Below, piece by piece: positions 50,385-59,009 of a stretch of DNA of 64,000 bases (positions are counted from its first letter, which is position 1; the number at the start of each line of letters is the position of its first letter). The stretch covers positions 15,419 through 79,418 of the forward strand of contig CAKQEW010000006.1 of NCBI GenBank assembly GCA_934230415.1, given 5' to 3'. This stretch comes from an uncultured Alphaproteobacteria bacterium (lineage in GTDB: Bacteria; Pseudomonadota; Alphaproteobacteria; Rs-D84). The position numbers were made by a program, and so were the translations under genes. The notes under the pieces are model-generated. The model had not been told where the DNA came from and did not search any database. It was given only the letters and a program-made list of their open reading frames with translations.

Positions 50385-50966
50385 ATGGCATTGATACCAA
50401 TGGTTATAGAGGAATCGCCACGTGGTGAACGCTCTTTTGATATTTATTCGCGCCTGTTGCGCGACCGTATCGTTATGATAAACGGCCAGATTGAACCAAC
50501 GATGGCAAACAGCATTGTTGCCCAGTTGTTGTTCTTGGAATCTGAAAATCCAAATGCAGAAATTTCTGTTTATATCAACAGTCCGGGCGGCGATGTATCC
50601 GCAGGTTGGGCGATTATGGACACGATGCAGTATATTAAATCGCCGGTGTCAACCATTGGTATGGGCTTGGTTGCGTCAATGGGTTCTGTGCTGTTGGCGG
50701 CGGGTGCACATGGTAAACGCTTTGTTTTGCCAAATACCCAGATTATGATTCACCAGCCATTGGCCGGTGCCGAAGGCCAGATTACCGATATGGAAATCCG
50801 CATGACGCAATATCAAAAGAATAAACAAACATTGATAAAGCAGATGGCGGGATTCACCGGTCGCAGTGAAAAAGAACTGTTTGACGCGATGGAACGTGAT
50901 AATTGGATGACCCCGGCCGAGGCCAAAGATTTTGGCCTGATTGATGGGATTCTGGCACGTAAATAA
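50385..50966 (+). CDS. clpP: ATP-dependent Clp protease proteolytic subunit ClpP
   Basis: ClpP forms the 14-subunit chamber that degrades proteins fed by ClpX or ClpA. The 193-residue protein has the Ser in GLVASMGSVLLAAG, His in IMIHQPLAGAEGQ and the Asp in the terminal domain (ERDNWMTPAEAKDFGLID), with INSPGGDVSAGWAI typical. GGAT precedes the ATG at 50385. A TATAAT box at 50354-50359 lies upstream. clpX starts 24 bases after its stop. Confidence 0.97.
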   Translation: MALIPMVIEESPRGERSFDIYSRLLRDRIVMINGQIEPTMANSIVAQLLFLESENPNAEISVYINSPGGDVSAGWAIMDTMQYIKSPVSTIGMGLVASMGSVLLAAGAHGKRFVLPNTQIMIHQPLAGAEGQITDMEIRMTQYQKNKQTLIKQMAGFTGRSEKELFDAMERDNWMTPAEAKDFGLIDGILARK

Positions 50967-50990
50967 TTTGTTTTAAACGGATGACAAGAT

Positions 50991-52268
50991 ATGAGTGACG
51001 ATAAAAACAACAACACACCAACAACCGATGAAGCGCAAACCGCACAGCAGTTTTGCAGTTTCTGTGGCAAGTCTGTGTACGAGGTTAAAAAACTGGTTCG
51101 TGGGCGCAATGTGTGCATTTGTGATGAATGTATAAATCTGTGCAATGACATTATGGCAGACGACATCCGGACTGAGGTTAACAAGGATGCCGCCCAGTTA
51201 CCAACCCCATCCCAGATTTATAATTTCTTGAACGAATACATTATCGGCCAGGACATGGCGAAACGCACACTGGCGGTGGCGGTGTATAATCACTATAAGC
51301 GTCACAGCGTGGCAATGTCGTCCAATGTTGAAATTCAAAAGTCTAATGTGTTATTGATTGGGCCAACGGGAACAGGTAAAACACTGTTTGCGCAAACATT
51401 GGCGCGCATTTTGGACGTGCCGTTTGCAATTGCCGATGCCACCACATTGACCGAGGCCGGATACGTCGGTGATGACGTGGAAAGTGTCCTGACGCGCCTG
51501 TTGCAGAACGCGAATTTTGATGTGGAACGCGCGGGGCGGGGCATTATCTATATTGACGAAATTGATAAAATTGCGCGCAAGTCTGAAAATCCATCACTGA
51601 CCCGTGATGTTTCCGGCGAAGGCGTGCAACAGGCACTGTTGAAATTGGTAGAAGGCACGGTCGCCAACGTTCCGGCTGGTGGCGCGGGGCGCAAGCACCC
51701 GGGCGAGGCCACCGTTCAACTGGACACGTCCAAGATTCTGTTTATCTGTGGTGGGGCGTTTGATGGCCTGAACAAAATTATCGGTGGGCGCAAATCCGAA
51801 CGCGCCGGTATTGGTTTTGGCGCAAATGTTCAGTCAAAAAAGGAACGCGAATCCAAAAACTATCTGGACGATGTTCAGCCAGAGGATTTGGTTAAATTCG
51901 GTATTATCCCAGAACTGGTCGGTCGTTTGCCGGTGATTACCACGTTGCAAGATTTGGACGAAGATGCGTTGGTAAAAATCCTGACCGAACCAAAGAACGC
52001 GATTGTGAAACAATATGCCGCGATGCTGGAAATGGACGATGTGAAATTGAACATTACCGATGATGGCCTGCGTGAAATTGCAAAATTGGCGGTTGCCCGG
52101 AAAACCGGTGCGCGTGGTCTGCGCAGTATTTTGGAACGCATATTGTTGGCACCAATGTTTGATGCACCCGATAACCCCGAATTGGCAGAAATCGTGATTG
52201 ATAAAAATGTTGTGCTGGGAAAAAAGCAGCCCGTGCAAATCCTGCGCGATGCCAAAAAGGCCGCATAA
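50991..52268 (+). CDS. clpX: ATP-dependent Clp protease ATP-binding subunit ClpX
   Basis: ClpX unfolds substrates and passes them to ClpP. The 425-residue protein has the N-terminal C4 zinc-binding domain (CSFCGKSVYEV and CICDECINLC, residues 22-48), Walker A LIGPTGTGKTLFAQ, Walker B IIYIDEIDKIARK, sensor and arginine-finger regions, and ARKTGARGLRSILE near the end. All are near consensus. It forms an operon with clpP and ends at a strong terminator. Confidence 0.97.
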   Translation: MSDDKNNNTPTTDEAQTAQQFCSFCGKSVYEVKKLVRGRNVCICDECINLCNDIMADDIRTEVNKDAAQLPTPSQIYNFLNEYIIGQDMAKRTLAVAVYNHYKRHSVAMSSNVEIQKSNVLLIGPTGTGKTLFAQTLARILDVPFAIADATTLTEAGYVGDDVESVLTRLLQNANFDVERAGRGIIYIDEIDKIARKSENPSLTRDVSGEGVQQALLKLVEGTVANVPAGGAGRKHPGEATVQLDTSKILFICGGAFDGLNKIIGGRKSERAGIGFGANVQSKKERESKNYLDDVQPEDLVKFGIIPELVGRLPVITTLQDLDEDALVKILTEPKNAIVKQYAAMLEMDDVKLNITDDGLREIAKLAVARKTGARGLRSILERILLAPMFDAPDNPELAEIVIDKNVVLGKKQPVQILRDAKKAA

Positions 52269-52303
52269 ATAAAAAAAACACCCACCTGGGTGTTTTTTTA
52301 TTC
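52268..52303 (+). terminator. Intrinsic terminator of clpX
   Basis: A acaccca / tgggtgt stem with long A- and T-runs directly follows the stop. Confidence 0.85.
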
Positions 52304-52321
52304 AATCTGGTGACCCCCTTT

Positions 52322-52401
52322 CGTGCGTGTCGCTTGTTCCGAACCGCGGTTCTCGGTCCGCCCAGGGCAAAAATAAAAACCACCAAAATGGTGGTTTATA
52401 T
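52322..52401. repeat. 80-bp direct repeat, copy 1
   Basis: Identical to 52766-52845. Read on the minus strand it contains the terminator accaccattttggtggt and then a tRNA-like stretch with GAACCGCGGTTC. No gene is seen in 52304-52848. Confidence 0.85.
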
Positions 52402-52471
52402 CAGTTTCGCTTGGGCATAGCCCTGCGCGGCATTCCTGACGCATCGCGATAAATCGCTCTGCTACTCATAG

Positions 52472-52489
52472 TGGTGGCCCTGGTCGGAT
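52472..52489 (-). repeat. Partial tRNA-Leu 3' end, copy 1
   Basis: On the minus strand TCCGACCAGGGCCACCA matches the last 17 bases of tRNA-Leu including CCA; upstream sequence is unrelated. Confidence 0.75.
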
Positions 52490-52671
52490 TGTTCGCTGCG
52501 TGGCGCATACGCCACTGGCGCACCATACGTAAGGCGCGAACGGCGCGCAAATGAATTGCGCTTGTTCTTGCCAACTTGCATGACGAACCGACTGTGTCGT
52601 TTCTTCGTCCGACCAGAAAAACACAATGTTAAATAAAAAAAACACCCATCTGGGTGCTTTTTTATTTAATC

Positions 52672-52689
52672 TGGTGGCCCTGGTCGGAT
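52672..52689 (-). repeat. Partial tRNA-Leu 3' end, copy 2
   Basis: The same 17 bases recur, and 21 bases are shared with copy 1 (52472). It is followed on the minus strand by its own terminator (52639-52666, acaccca-like stem with T-run). Confidence 0.75.
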
Positions 52690-52765
52690 TGTAATTCCCA
52701 TCCAAAATCATACCAATCGCCGATGGCTCTTGGTGATTTTAGTGGGCCCCTTTCACTGCGCGACA

Positions 52766-52845
52766 CGTGCGTGTCGCTTGTTCCGAACCGCGGTTCTCGG
52801 TCCGCCCAGGGCAAAAATAAAAACCACCAAAATGGTGGTTTATAT
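52766..52845. repeat. 80-bp direct repeat, copy 2, with tRNA-Leu terminator
   Basis: Identical to 52322-52401. Here the terminator stem (aaccacc / ggtggtt, about 52819-52843) directly follows the intact tRNA-Leu on the minus strand. Confidence 0.85.
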
Positions 52846-52848
52846 TTT

Positions 52849-52933
52849 TGGTGGCCCTGGTCGGACTCGAACCGACACTCCTTGCAGAACTTGATTTTGA
52901 GTCAAGCGCGTCTACCAATTCCGCCACGGGGCC
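52849..52933 (-). tRNA. tRNA-Leu (anticodon CAA), CCA encoded
   Basis: The minus strand folds as a class II tRNA: acceptor GGCCCCG/CAGGGCC with one C-A mismatch, D-arm with GGTAGA, anticodon stem CTTGA/TCAAG with loop CTCAAAA giving CAA, a long variable arm, and T-arm GGTTCGAGTCC. A and a genomic CCA follow. It reads TTG codons. Confidence 0.92.
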
Positions 52934-52948
52934 AAAACCAATACGCGA

Positions 52949-53323
52949 TTATTTCGCGGCGGCTTTCTTGGATTCTACTTTTTTAACCAAGCGGGCGCTG
53001 CGGGCAGGTTTGTGAACCGGCTTTTTCGCAGGTGCTGCGGCCTTGCCTTGTTTCTTTTCAATCGCTTTCTTAATCGCGGCCATATCATCGGTCAAACGTG
53101 ATACAGGCTTCGCCATTACGTATGCATCCAGACCGCCATGCTTGGTCAATGTGCGCAGGCCAGCCGTAGAAATACGCAATGAAAAATCACGATTCAAAAT
53201 ATCGCTGTGGAACTTTAATTTTTGCAGATTTGGCAAGAATGTGCGTTTTGTATGACGCATAGAGTGGGAAACGTTCATCCCAACTTCTGTTTTCTTACCT
53301 GTAACTTTACATACACGTGGCAT
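52949..53323 (-). CDS. rpmB: Ribosomal protein bL28
   Basis: bL28 is a small 50S protein near the P site region. The 124-residue protein starts MPRVCKVTGKKTEVGMNVSHS, then RTFLPNLQKLKFHSDI and RISTAGLRTLTKHGGLDAYV, all typical. A Lys/Ala-rich tail of about 30 residues exceeds the usual alphaproteobacterial length (about 97). AAAGGA precedes the ATG. It is upstream of tRNA-Leu on the same strand, 15 bases apart, so they may share a transcript. Confidence 0.97.
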   Translation of the reverse strand: MPRVCKVTGKKTEVGMNVSHSMRHTKRTFLPNLQKLKFHSDILNRDFSLRISTAGLRTLTKHGGLDAYVMAKPVSRLTDDMAAIKKAIEKKQGKAAAPAKKPVHKPARSARLVKKVESKKAAAK

Positions 53324-53351
53324 ATTGATAATCCTTTAATAACTGGGGCAT

Positions 53352-53380
53352 AATTTATACTAAATTTCCATAAATGTCAA
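53352..53380 (-). promoter_or_regulatory. Promoter of rpmB
   Basis: On the minus strand TTGACA (53380-53375) and TAAATT (53357-53352) are 17 bases apart, about 22 bases from the expected transcript start to the ATG. Confidence 0.65.
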
Positions 53381-53401
53381 GTAATGTTTTGCGTTTTTCG
53401 T

Positions 53402-54844
53402 TTATTTCCCGCCGTGTGCCGGGGCCAGTAAGTCTGCAACAACCTTTACCGGGGTAAATGTTGTGATTGGTACCGCAACAAAAACCGTATTCCAGTGCGC
53501 CATTGCACCGTTCCACAGTCCCGGACGTTCCATCGCACGCAGGGCGCGCCCGCCAGACGATTTTTCAGAAATAAATCCGGTTTTGGGGTCAATAAACTGC
53601 ATCAGGTTGAATTTATCCCCGTGCGCGTTGCGTACGCCACACACCAAATCCACCGGGTTAAAGTGTGATGATGCGTTCATTATATCGCGCGCGTCTGGGG
53701 CAATCTGGCTGGATTCCACGATTTGCAGTGATTCTGTGCCGGATTCGTCCCGCACCCAAAATGGCCCACCGCCCGGTGCGCCGATATTTTTTACCACACC
53801 ACATACGCGAATTGGACGATCCAGGATTGCGCGCAATGTATCGGCATCGGCGTTGTCTGGGACGCATACGCCCAGGTCGCGCGTGATGAACGTGCGGATT
53901 TCGTTTATGTCATGCGCCGCAAAATTATTCAGGTATTCAAACGCGCGCGCCTGCAGAGTCAACAACAACCCCGCCAGCGCACGTTTATATTTAATTGTGT
54001 CGCCACGGTTGGCATCGGTTGTGATGTTATCAATGTTTTTAATAAATATAATGTCGGCGTCAATCGCGTTCAGGTTTTCAATCAACGCGCCATGACCCGC
54101 CGGTCGGAACAGTAATTTGCCATTGTCCGTACGGAACGGTGTATTATCCGGGTTTACGGCGATTGTATCGGTTGACGCGCGCTGAACCCCCATGGTGATG
54201 TCGTATTTTACACCGTATTTCGCGCTGTATTCCGGAACTGCGCGTGCCAACAGTGCGCGGAATCCCGCCATGTGTTCGGGCGACACGGTAAAGTGAATAT
54301 GGACGGTGCCATTCGCGGTGGCGTACTGGGCGCCCTCAACCAAGTGTTCTTCAACGGCGGTGCGGCTGTATGCGTCATATTTATGAAACGCAATCAGACC
54401 CTTGGGCAAACTGCCGTAATTCAGGCCCGCGTTGGTCAAAATACACGCGATTTTATCGTGGTCACTGGCGTCAGCCGGCAAAAATGGCTTTAAATCATCC
54501 CAAAATGCAAATTTATCCAGGTTATCCAGCACGCGGCGCGTAATATCGTTCATTGTGCCGGTATTCAGGAATTCAAACAAATCGCGGAACATGCGGGTTG
54601 CCGCGCCAGACGCCGGTACGAATTTCACAATTTTATGGTCGCGCGTGGCGGCGATGTATGTATCGGTATATCGGGCAATATCGGCATCGGCCAGTTCGGT
54701 AATTCCATTGCCAACGGTTGCGGGGGCGGTGATGTTTGCATATGGAAATCCAGACGCAAAATCGGCCAGTTGTGCCATAACGGCATCAACCGTCAGACCG
54801 TGATTTTTAATTTGTTCTGTATCAGCGGGGGAAAATGTAACCAT
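53402..54844 (-). CDS. DUF4301-family protein
   Basis: Function unknown. The 480-residue cytoplasmic protein matches the DUF4301 pattern as I recall it: an N-terminal FSPADTEQIKNHGLTVDAV, FASGFPYANITAPATVGNGI, and FVPASGAATRMFRDL, with a later LFRPAGHGALIENLN and IFIKNIDNI. The Gly-rich PASGAATRM loop resembles a nucleotide- or sugar-phosphate-binding loop, as in nucleotidyltransferases, but no activity is known to me. The family is best known from Bacteroidetes, so horizontal transfer within the gut is possible. AAGGA lies 7 bases before the ATG at 54844. It is divergent from clpB. Confidence 0.8.
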   Translation of the reverse strand: MVTFSPADTEQIKNHGLTVDAVMAQLADFASGFPYANITAPATVGNGITELADADIARYTDTYIAATRDHKIVKFVPASGAATRMFRDLFEFLNTGTMNDITRRVLDNLDKFAFWDDLKPFLPADASDHDKIACILTNAGLNYGSLPKGLIAFHKYDAYSRTAVEEHLVEGAQYATANGTVHIHFTVSPEHMAGFRALLARAVPEYSAKYGVKYDITMGVQRASTDTIAVNPDNTPFRTDNGKLLFRPAGHGALIENLNAIDADIIFIKNIDNITTDANRGDTIKYKRALAGLLLTLQARAFEYLNNFAAHDINEIRTFITRDLGVCVPDNADADTLRAILDRPIRVCGVVKNIGAPGGGPFWVRDESGTESLQIVESSQIAPDARDIMNASSHFNPVDLVCGVRNAHGDKFNLMQFIDPKTGFISEKSSGGRALRAMERPGLWNGAMAHWNTVFVAVPITTFTPVKVVADLLAPAHGGK

Positions 54845-54910
54845 GTTAGAAATCCTTGTTTTGCCCCCAGAATAATACAAAAAAAATTTATGCGCAATAT
54901 ATTCCTGTGC

Positions 54911-54937
54911 CTTGAAAATGCGGGACATGATATTATA
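54911..54937 (+). promoter_or_regulatory. Possible heat-shock (sigma32-type) promoter of clpB
   Basis: CTTGAAA (54911-54917) is followed by a T/A-rich -10 region (tattatata) about 13-16 bases on. The -35 matches the RpoH consensus and the gene is a typical heat-shock gene. Confidence 0.45.
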
Positions 54938-54985
54938 TATCCATCAACGAAAATAAATAATAACAGCACAGGAGGATTTATAACC

Positions 54986-57043
54986 ATGAATCCAGAAGAA
55001 ATGCAAGAAACTCCGCAACAGGCGATAGAAAAATATACGACAGATTTTACCAAACTGGCGTCTGATGGAAAATTGGATCCGGTGATTGGTCGTGACGAAG
55101 AAATCCGCCGCACAATCCAGGTATTGTCGCGCCGTACAAAAAATAACCCGGTACTGATTGGTAATCCGGGCGTTGGTAAAACCGCAATAGTAGAAGGCCT
55201 GGCCGAACGAATCGTTTCGGGTGATGTGCCGGAAAATCTGTTAAAGAAAAAACTGCTGTCATTGGATATGGGCGCGCTGATGGCGGGCGCAATGTTCCGT
55301 GGCCAGTTTGAGGCACGTTTCAAGGCGATTTTAAAGGCGGTCAAGGATGCCGATGGCGGTATTATTTTGTTCATTGACGAATTGCACACGCTGGTCGGCG
55401 CCGGCAAGGGCGAAGGCAGCATGGATGCCGGAAACCTGTTAAAGCCGATGTTGGCGCGTGGTGAATTGCACTGTCTGGGGGCGACAACCCTGGATGAATA
55501 TCGCCAGTATATTGAAAAAGATCCAGCATTGGCGCGCCGGTTCCAGCCTGTTTATGTTGATGAACCGACCGTTGATGACACAATTTCAATTCTGCGTGGG
55601 CTGAAAGAAAAATATGAAGGCCATCATGGGGTGCGTATTTCTGATTCGGCCCTGGTGTCTGCGGTGAAATTGTCCAATCGTTATATCACGGACAGATTCC
55701 TGCCGGACAAGGCGATTGACCTGATTGACGAGGCCGCCGCCCGTGTCCGTATTGAAATCGCATCTAAACCAGAGAAGTTGGACGAGGTTGACCGTCACCT
55801 GATGCAGCTGAAAATTGAACAGCAGGCATTAAAGAAAGAAAAAGATGCAGATTCCAAAAAGCGGTTGGGCGAATTGGATAAACTGATTGCTGAATTGCAG
55901 GCCGAATCGGATAAAATGACCGCCGACTGGCGCGCCGAACAGGGCAAGATGCGTGCACTGTCGGATGCGATGGCGGCGTTGGATGCAGCCAAGGCAGAGG
56001 TTGCGACCGCAATGCGTAATGGCGATTACGAAAAGGCGTCCGCCCTGCAATATGGCAAGGTTCCCGAACTGGAAGAGCAAATTCGCAAGCTGAATGCCGA
56101 TGCACGCGAATACAAGACTGTTTTACCAGAACACATTGCCGCGGTTGTCAGCAAATGGACGGGTGTCCCGGCGGATAAATTAACAATGGAAGAACAGTCA
56201 AAACTGTTGAATATAGAAGACGAATTGCGCCACCGTGTTGTTGGCCAGGATCACGCCCTGACGGTTGTTGCGCGTGCAATTCGCCGCAGTCGTGCGGGCC
56301 TGTCGGATCCACATCGTCCCGCGGGCAGTTTTATGTTCCTGGGACCGACCGGTGTTGGCAAGACCGAGGTCGCCAAGGCATTGGCAGAATACCTGTTCAA
56401 TGACGATACGGCCATGACACGAATTGATATGAGTGAATATATGGAACCGCATTCGGTGTCGCGCCTGATTGGCAGTCCCCCGGGATACGTTGGGTATGAA
56501 CAGGGTGGGGTGCTGACTGAATCTGTGCGTCGCCGTCCGTACCAGGTATTGCTGTTTGATGAAATTGAAAAGGCAAACCCAGATGTGTTTAATGTGTTCC
56601 TGCAAATCTTGGACGACGGTCGTTTGACCGATGGCCAGGGTCATGTGGTGAACTTTACAAACACAATTATCATCATGACCAGCAATTTACCGTCCATGGA
56701 TGCGGTAAAGCGTCAATTCCGTCCAGAATTCATCAACCGTATTGATGAAATCGTATTCTTTAACCCATTGGGCAAAGATGTTATGGCGGGTATCGTAAAA
56801 ATCCAGTTGCGCAACCTGGAACGCCGTTTGGCCGATCGGCGCATTACATTAGATGTGTCCGATGCAGCGATTAAATGGTTGGGCGACAACGGATATGATG
56901 AAGCGTTTGGTGCGCGTCCGTTAAAGCGTCTGATTACATCGGCGGTAGAAGATAAAATCGCAGACCTGATTTTGTCCGGCACCGTGGGTGAAGGCAGCAC
57001 GGTTTACGTTGATGTTCATGGCAAAGAATTGACCGTGAAATAA
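54986..57043 (+). CDS. clpB: Disaggregase ClpB lacking the N-terminal domain
   Basis: ClpB rescues aggregated proteins together with DnaK. The 685-residue protein goes straight to the first AAA+ module: YTTDFTKLASDGKLDPVIGRD, Walker A IGNPGVGKTAIVEG and IILFIDELHTLVGAGK. A ClpB middle domain (coiled coil, about residues 255-385) follows, then the second module with FLGPTGVGKTEVAKAL and LLFDEIEKANPDV. The first 150 residues of standard ClpB (the N-domain) are absent; the M-domain rules out ClpA and ClpX. GGAGG lies 10 bases before the ATG at 54986, and the frame upstream shows no N-domain homology. It matches the short ClpB form that E. coli makes from an internal start. Confidence 0.93.
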   Translation: MNPEEMQETPQQAIEKYTTDFTKLASDGKLDPVIGRDEEIRRTIQVLSRRTKNNPVLIGNPGVGKTAIVEGLAERIVSGDVPENLLKKKLLSLDMGALMAGAMFRGQFEARFKAILKAVKDADGGIILFIDELHTLVGAGKGEGSMDAGNLLKPMLARGELHCLGATTLDEYRQYIEKDPALARRFQPVYVDEPTVDDTISILRGLKEKYEGHHGVRISDSALVSAVKLSNRYITDRFLPDKAIDLIDEAAARVRIEIASKPEKLDEVDRHLMQLKIEQQALKKEKDADSKKRLGELDKLIAELQAESDKMTADWRAEQGKMRALSDAMAALDAAKAEVATAMRNGDYEKASALQYGKVPELEEQIRKLNADAREYKTVLPEHIAAVVSKWTGVPADKLTMEEQSKLLNIEDELRHRVVGQDHALTVVARAIRRSRAGLSDPHRPAGSFMFLGPTGVGKTEVAKALAEYLFNDDTAMTRIDMSEYMEPHSVSRLIGSPPGYVGYEQGGVLTESVRRRPYQVLLFDEIEKANPDVFNVFLQILDDGRLTDGQGHVVNFTNTIIIMTSNLPSMDAVKRQFRPEFINRIDEIVFFNPLGKDVMAGIVKIQLRNLERRLADRRITLDVSDAAIKWLGDNGYDEAFGARPLKRLITSAVEDKIADLILSGTVGEGSTVYVDVHGKELTVK

Positions 57044-57065
57044 GACATGGAAATCCCAAAACCAA

Positions 57066-57093
57066 AATACCGCCCGTTTGGGCGGTATTTTTT
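57066..57093. terminator. Intrinsic terminator of clpB
   Basis: An ataccgccc / gggcggtat stem followed by T6 ends the clpB transcript and faces the convergent 57109 gene. Confidence 0.85.
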
Positions 57094-57108
57094 ACGATTC
57101 GTATCGGT

Positions 57109-57876
57109 TTAATGCATGTTTTGGAAGATTGCACCACGCTTTAACAACAGCATTTGCAACATCTGGGGCGAAATCTGGTGTGGGGCGATGGTACGCACCT
57201 GGGCCGGACCATTTATAATTGTTTTTTCGTACTTAATTGGTGACATATCGCGCATGGCATATGGTGCCGTCAATTGAATGCTGGCCGCGGGGCGTGATGC
57301 GATTTTTTGTGGCATTGTGCGTTTGCGCCGGGTGCGTGCACGTAATTGTTTCCGCATGCCACGCATACGGCGATACGTGCGTAACTTACGCTTGCCGCGG
57401 GCGCGTTTGCGTTTTGGTTTTGGCGCCGGTGCCATAACCGCAATGGGCGTGCCATTTGTGGTTGTGTTTGCATACTGTAATGCGGGAATATTAACCGCAC
57501 CATTATTTTGCATGGCCATATACTGGGCATAGCGGGCAAAATATGCATCCGCACTCTGCGAGAAATAGAATGTTCTGCTGCCACTGTCAAATACGATGGA
57601 CTTAAATCCATCCTTGGCCTGGTCAGGGATTTTGCCGGTTTTGGTATTTACCAAAAATAATCTGGTTTCCAGACCGCGTGGGGTCATAACCTGGTGACGG
57701 ACGGTAACAAACGGTGTGCCCGGGTATTCGGCAACGATATCAAATGGCTGGGCCGAAAAACCAATGCCACGCACGCGCAATGGTTTACCCATCGGCCCGT
57801 GCACATATAATGCATAGCGCCCCGACGCGGTGCGCCGGCACATAAAATTCGTTGAATTTACCATTGGTCTTTCCAT
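57109..57876 (-). CDS. Basic protein of unknown function
   Basis: Not recognised. The 255-residue protein has a beta-rich N-terminal half (GRYALYVHGPMG, FVTVRHQVMTP, TRLFLVNTKTG, RTFYFSQSADAYF) and a strongly basic segment at about residues 150-190 packed with Arg and Lys, suggesting nucleic-acid, ribosome or acidic-polymer binding. No signal peptide or membrane helix is seen. A near-consensus promoter places transcription start at the ATG (57876), so the message is probably leaderless; a second ATG at 57864 with GGAAAG before it is an alternative start. Confidence 0.75.
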   Translation of the reverse strand: MERPMVNSTNFMCRRTASGRYALYVHGPMGKPLRVRGIGFSAQPFDIVAEYPGTPFVTVRHQVMTPRGLETRLFLVNTKTGKIPDQAKDGFKSIVFDSGSRTFYFSQSADAYFARYAQYMAMQNNGAVNIPALQYANTTTNGTPIAVMAPAPKPKRKRARGKRKLRTYRRMRGMRKQLRARTRRKRTMPQKIASRPAASIQLTAPYAMRDMSPIKYEKTIINGPAQVRTIAPHQISPQMLQMLLLKRGAIFQNMH

Positions 57877-57883
57877 ACCATAT

Positions 57884-57912
57884 ATTATAGTTGTATGGTC
57901 GGTATTTGTCCA
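57884..57912 (-). promoter_or_regulatory. Promoter of the 57109-57876 gene
   Basis: On the minus strand TGGACA (57912-57907) and TATAAT (57889-57884) are 17 bases apart; the start of transcription falls on or next to the ATG at 57876. Confidence 0.7.
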
Positions 57913-57926
57913 GGGGATAATACGGA

Positions 57927-58871
57927 TTATTTGTGGCGTGGTTTGCGCAACCGTACGGATTTTATCAGATTTACGACGGCCGCGTAATCACGATACTGGT
58001 TGATAAATGAATGCTTGCTTTTCGGGAATACGACCAGTTTGAATTTGGATGCGTTTGACATGCGGCGCATTGTTTCGTATATACCCTGCAGGCGTTCCAG
58101 TGGGGCCTTTTTGTCGCGCCCACCTGCAACAATTGTGACAGGAATATCATATTTGTTCATCAGGTGTGGTTTGGGAGTCATTTTGTCCAAATCATCAAAA
58201 AATTTTGGCAATACGGAAATGTATCGTATTTGCTTGGACATTGCTGCATCTTGGGGACTGCACATTCCCAGGGGATAATTTTTAAATTCGGCGTCGGAAA
58301 TATCTGGGGGACATTGACGTTTGCGCTGGTAATCTACAATCCATTCCAGGCACGATTTGCATACGAATGGCGCAAACACTATTGCCGCCGACAGGTGTGT
58401 TGGCTGGTTTGCAATCACGCGACGGTTCAATATTTCAAATGTGGCATTCGCGCCCAGTGAATGACCAACCATGCATGTCCATGCACCATCGCAGTGCTTT
58501 CCGATTATGTCCAGGCCAGTATCAACAACATCAATGAATTTTGGAATGGTATTACGAACCGCGTCGTCCATTGTAACGGTGGGTTTGAAATCCCCCAGAA
58601 ATGTGTCCAGGCAATAAACATTGTATCGGTTCGTTAATGACCACCATGTCAGTGCCTTCATCAATGGTTCGGTGGCGGTGTTACTGGCCAGGCCGGGGAC
58701 CAAAATAAAATTACCGCGGGCGGCATCACCAACAGAATAGTATGAAATATCACCGGCGTGGAAATTTCCCCCGTCCAGTTTGATGTCAATTGACCATTTT
58801 AATGTTTGTTCCTTTAAATTAGGCAGGTTTTCTGCAAAATTATTTGGAATCGCGCACGCTTTTTGAACCAT
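57927..58871 (-). CDS. Alpha/beta-hydrolase
   Basis: The 314-residue protein has the alpha/beta-hydrolase landmarks: oxyanion region ILVPGLASNT, nucleophile elbow CMVGHSLGANAT with the Ser, TIVAGGRDKKAP with the acid Asp, and FPKSKHSFINQY with the His. No signal peptide is visible. Seven Cys cluster in the lid region (CKSCLEW, CPPD, CSPQ). The substrate cannot be told; a lipase, esterase or thioesterase role is possible. AAAGGC lies about 12 bases upstream of the ATG. It precedes the basic-protein gene on the same strand with a 50-base gap that contains the latter's own promoter. Confidence 0.85.
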   Translation of the reverse strand: MVQKACAIPNNFAENLPNLKEQTLKWSIDIKLDGGNFHAGDISYYSVGDAARGNFILVPGLASNTATEPLMKALTWWSLTNRYNVYCLDTFLGDFKPTVTMDDAVRNTIPKFIDVVDTGLDIIGKHCDGAWTCMVGHSLGANATFEILNRRVIANQPTHLSAAIVFAPFVCKSCLEWIVDYQRKRQCPPDISDAEFKNYPLGMCSPQDAAMSKQIRYISVLPKFFDDLDKMTPKPHLMNKYDIPVTIVAGGRDKKAPLERLQGIYETMRRMSNASKFKLVVFPKSKHSFINQYRDYAAVVNLIKSVRLRKPRHK

Positions 58872-58948
58872 GTTGTGTTTTGTTGCCTTTATTTGTTTGT
58901 ATTATAGACAAAACAAACATATTGTCAATATTTGTGATAAAAATTATG

Positions 58949-58977
58949 TTGACATTAATTGTGGGATTGTATAGAAT
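58949..58977 (+). promoter_or_regulatory. Promoter of tRNA-Ala (and rpsU)
   Basis: TTGACA (58949-58954) and TAGAAT (58972-58977) are 17 bases apart; transcription would start near 58984, 26 bases before the tRNA. Confidence 0.8.
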
Positions 58978-59009
58978 ACGTGGGCTTTAAGACAAAAGCG
59001 CAAAGTTTT

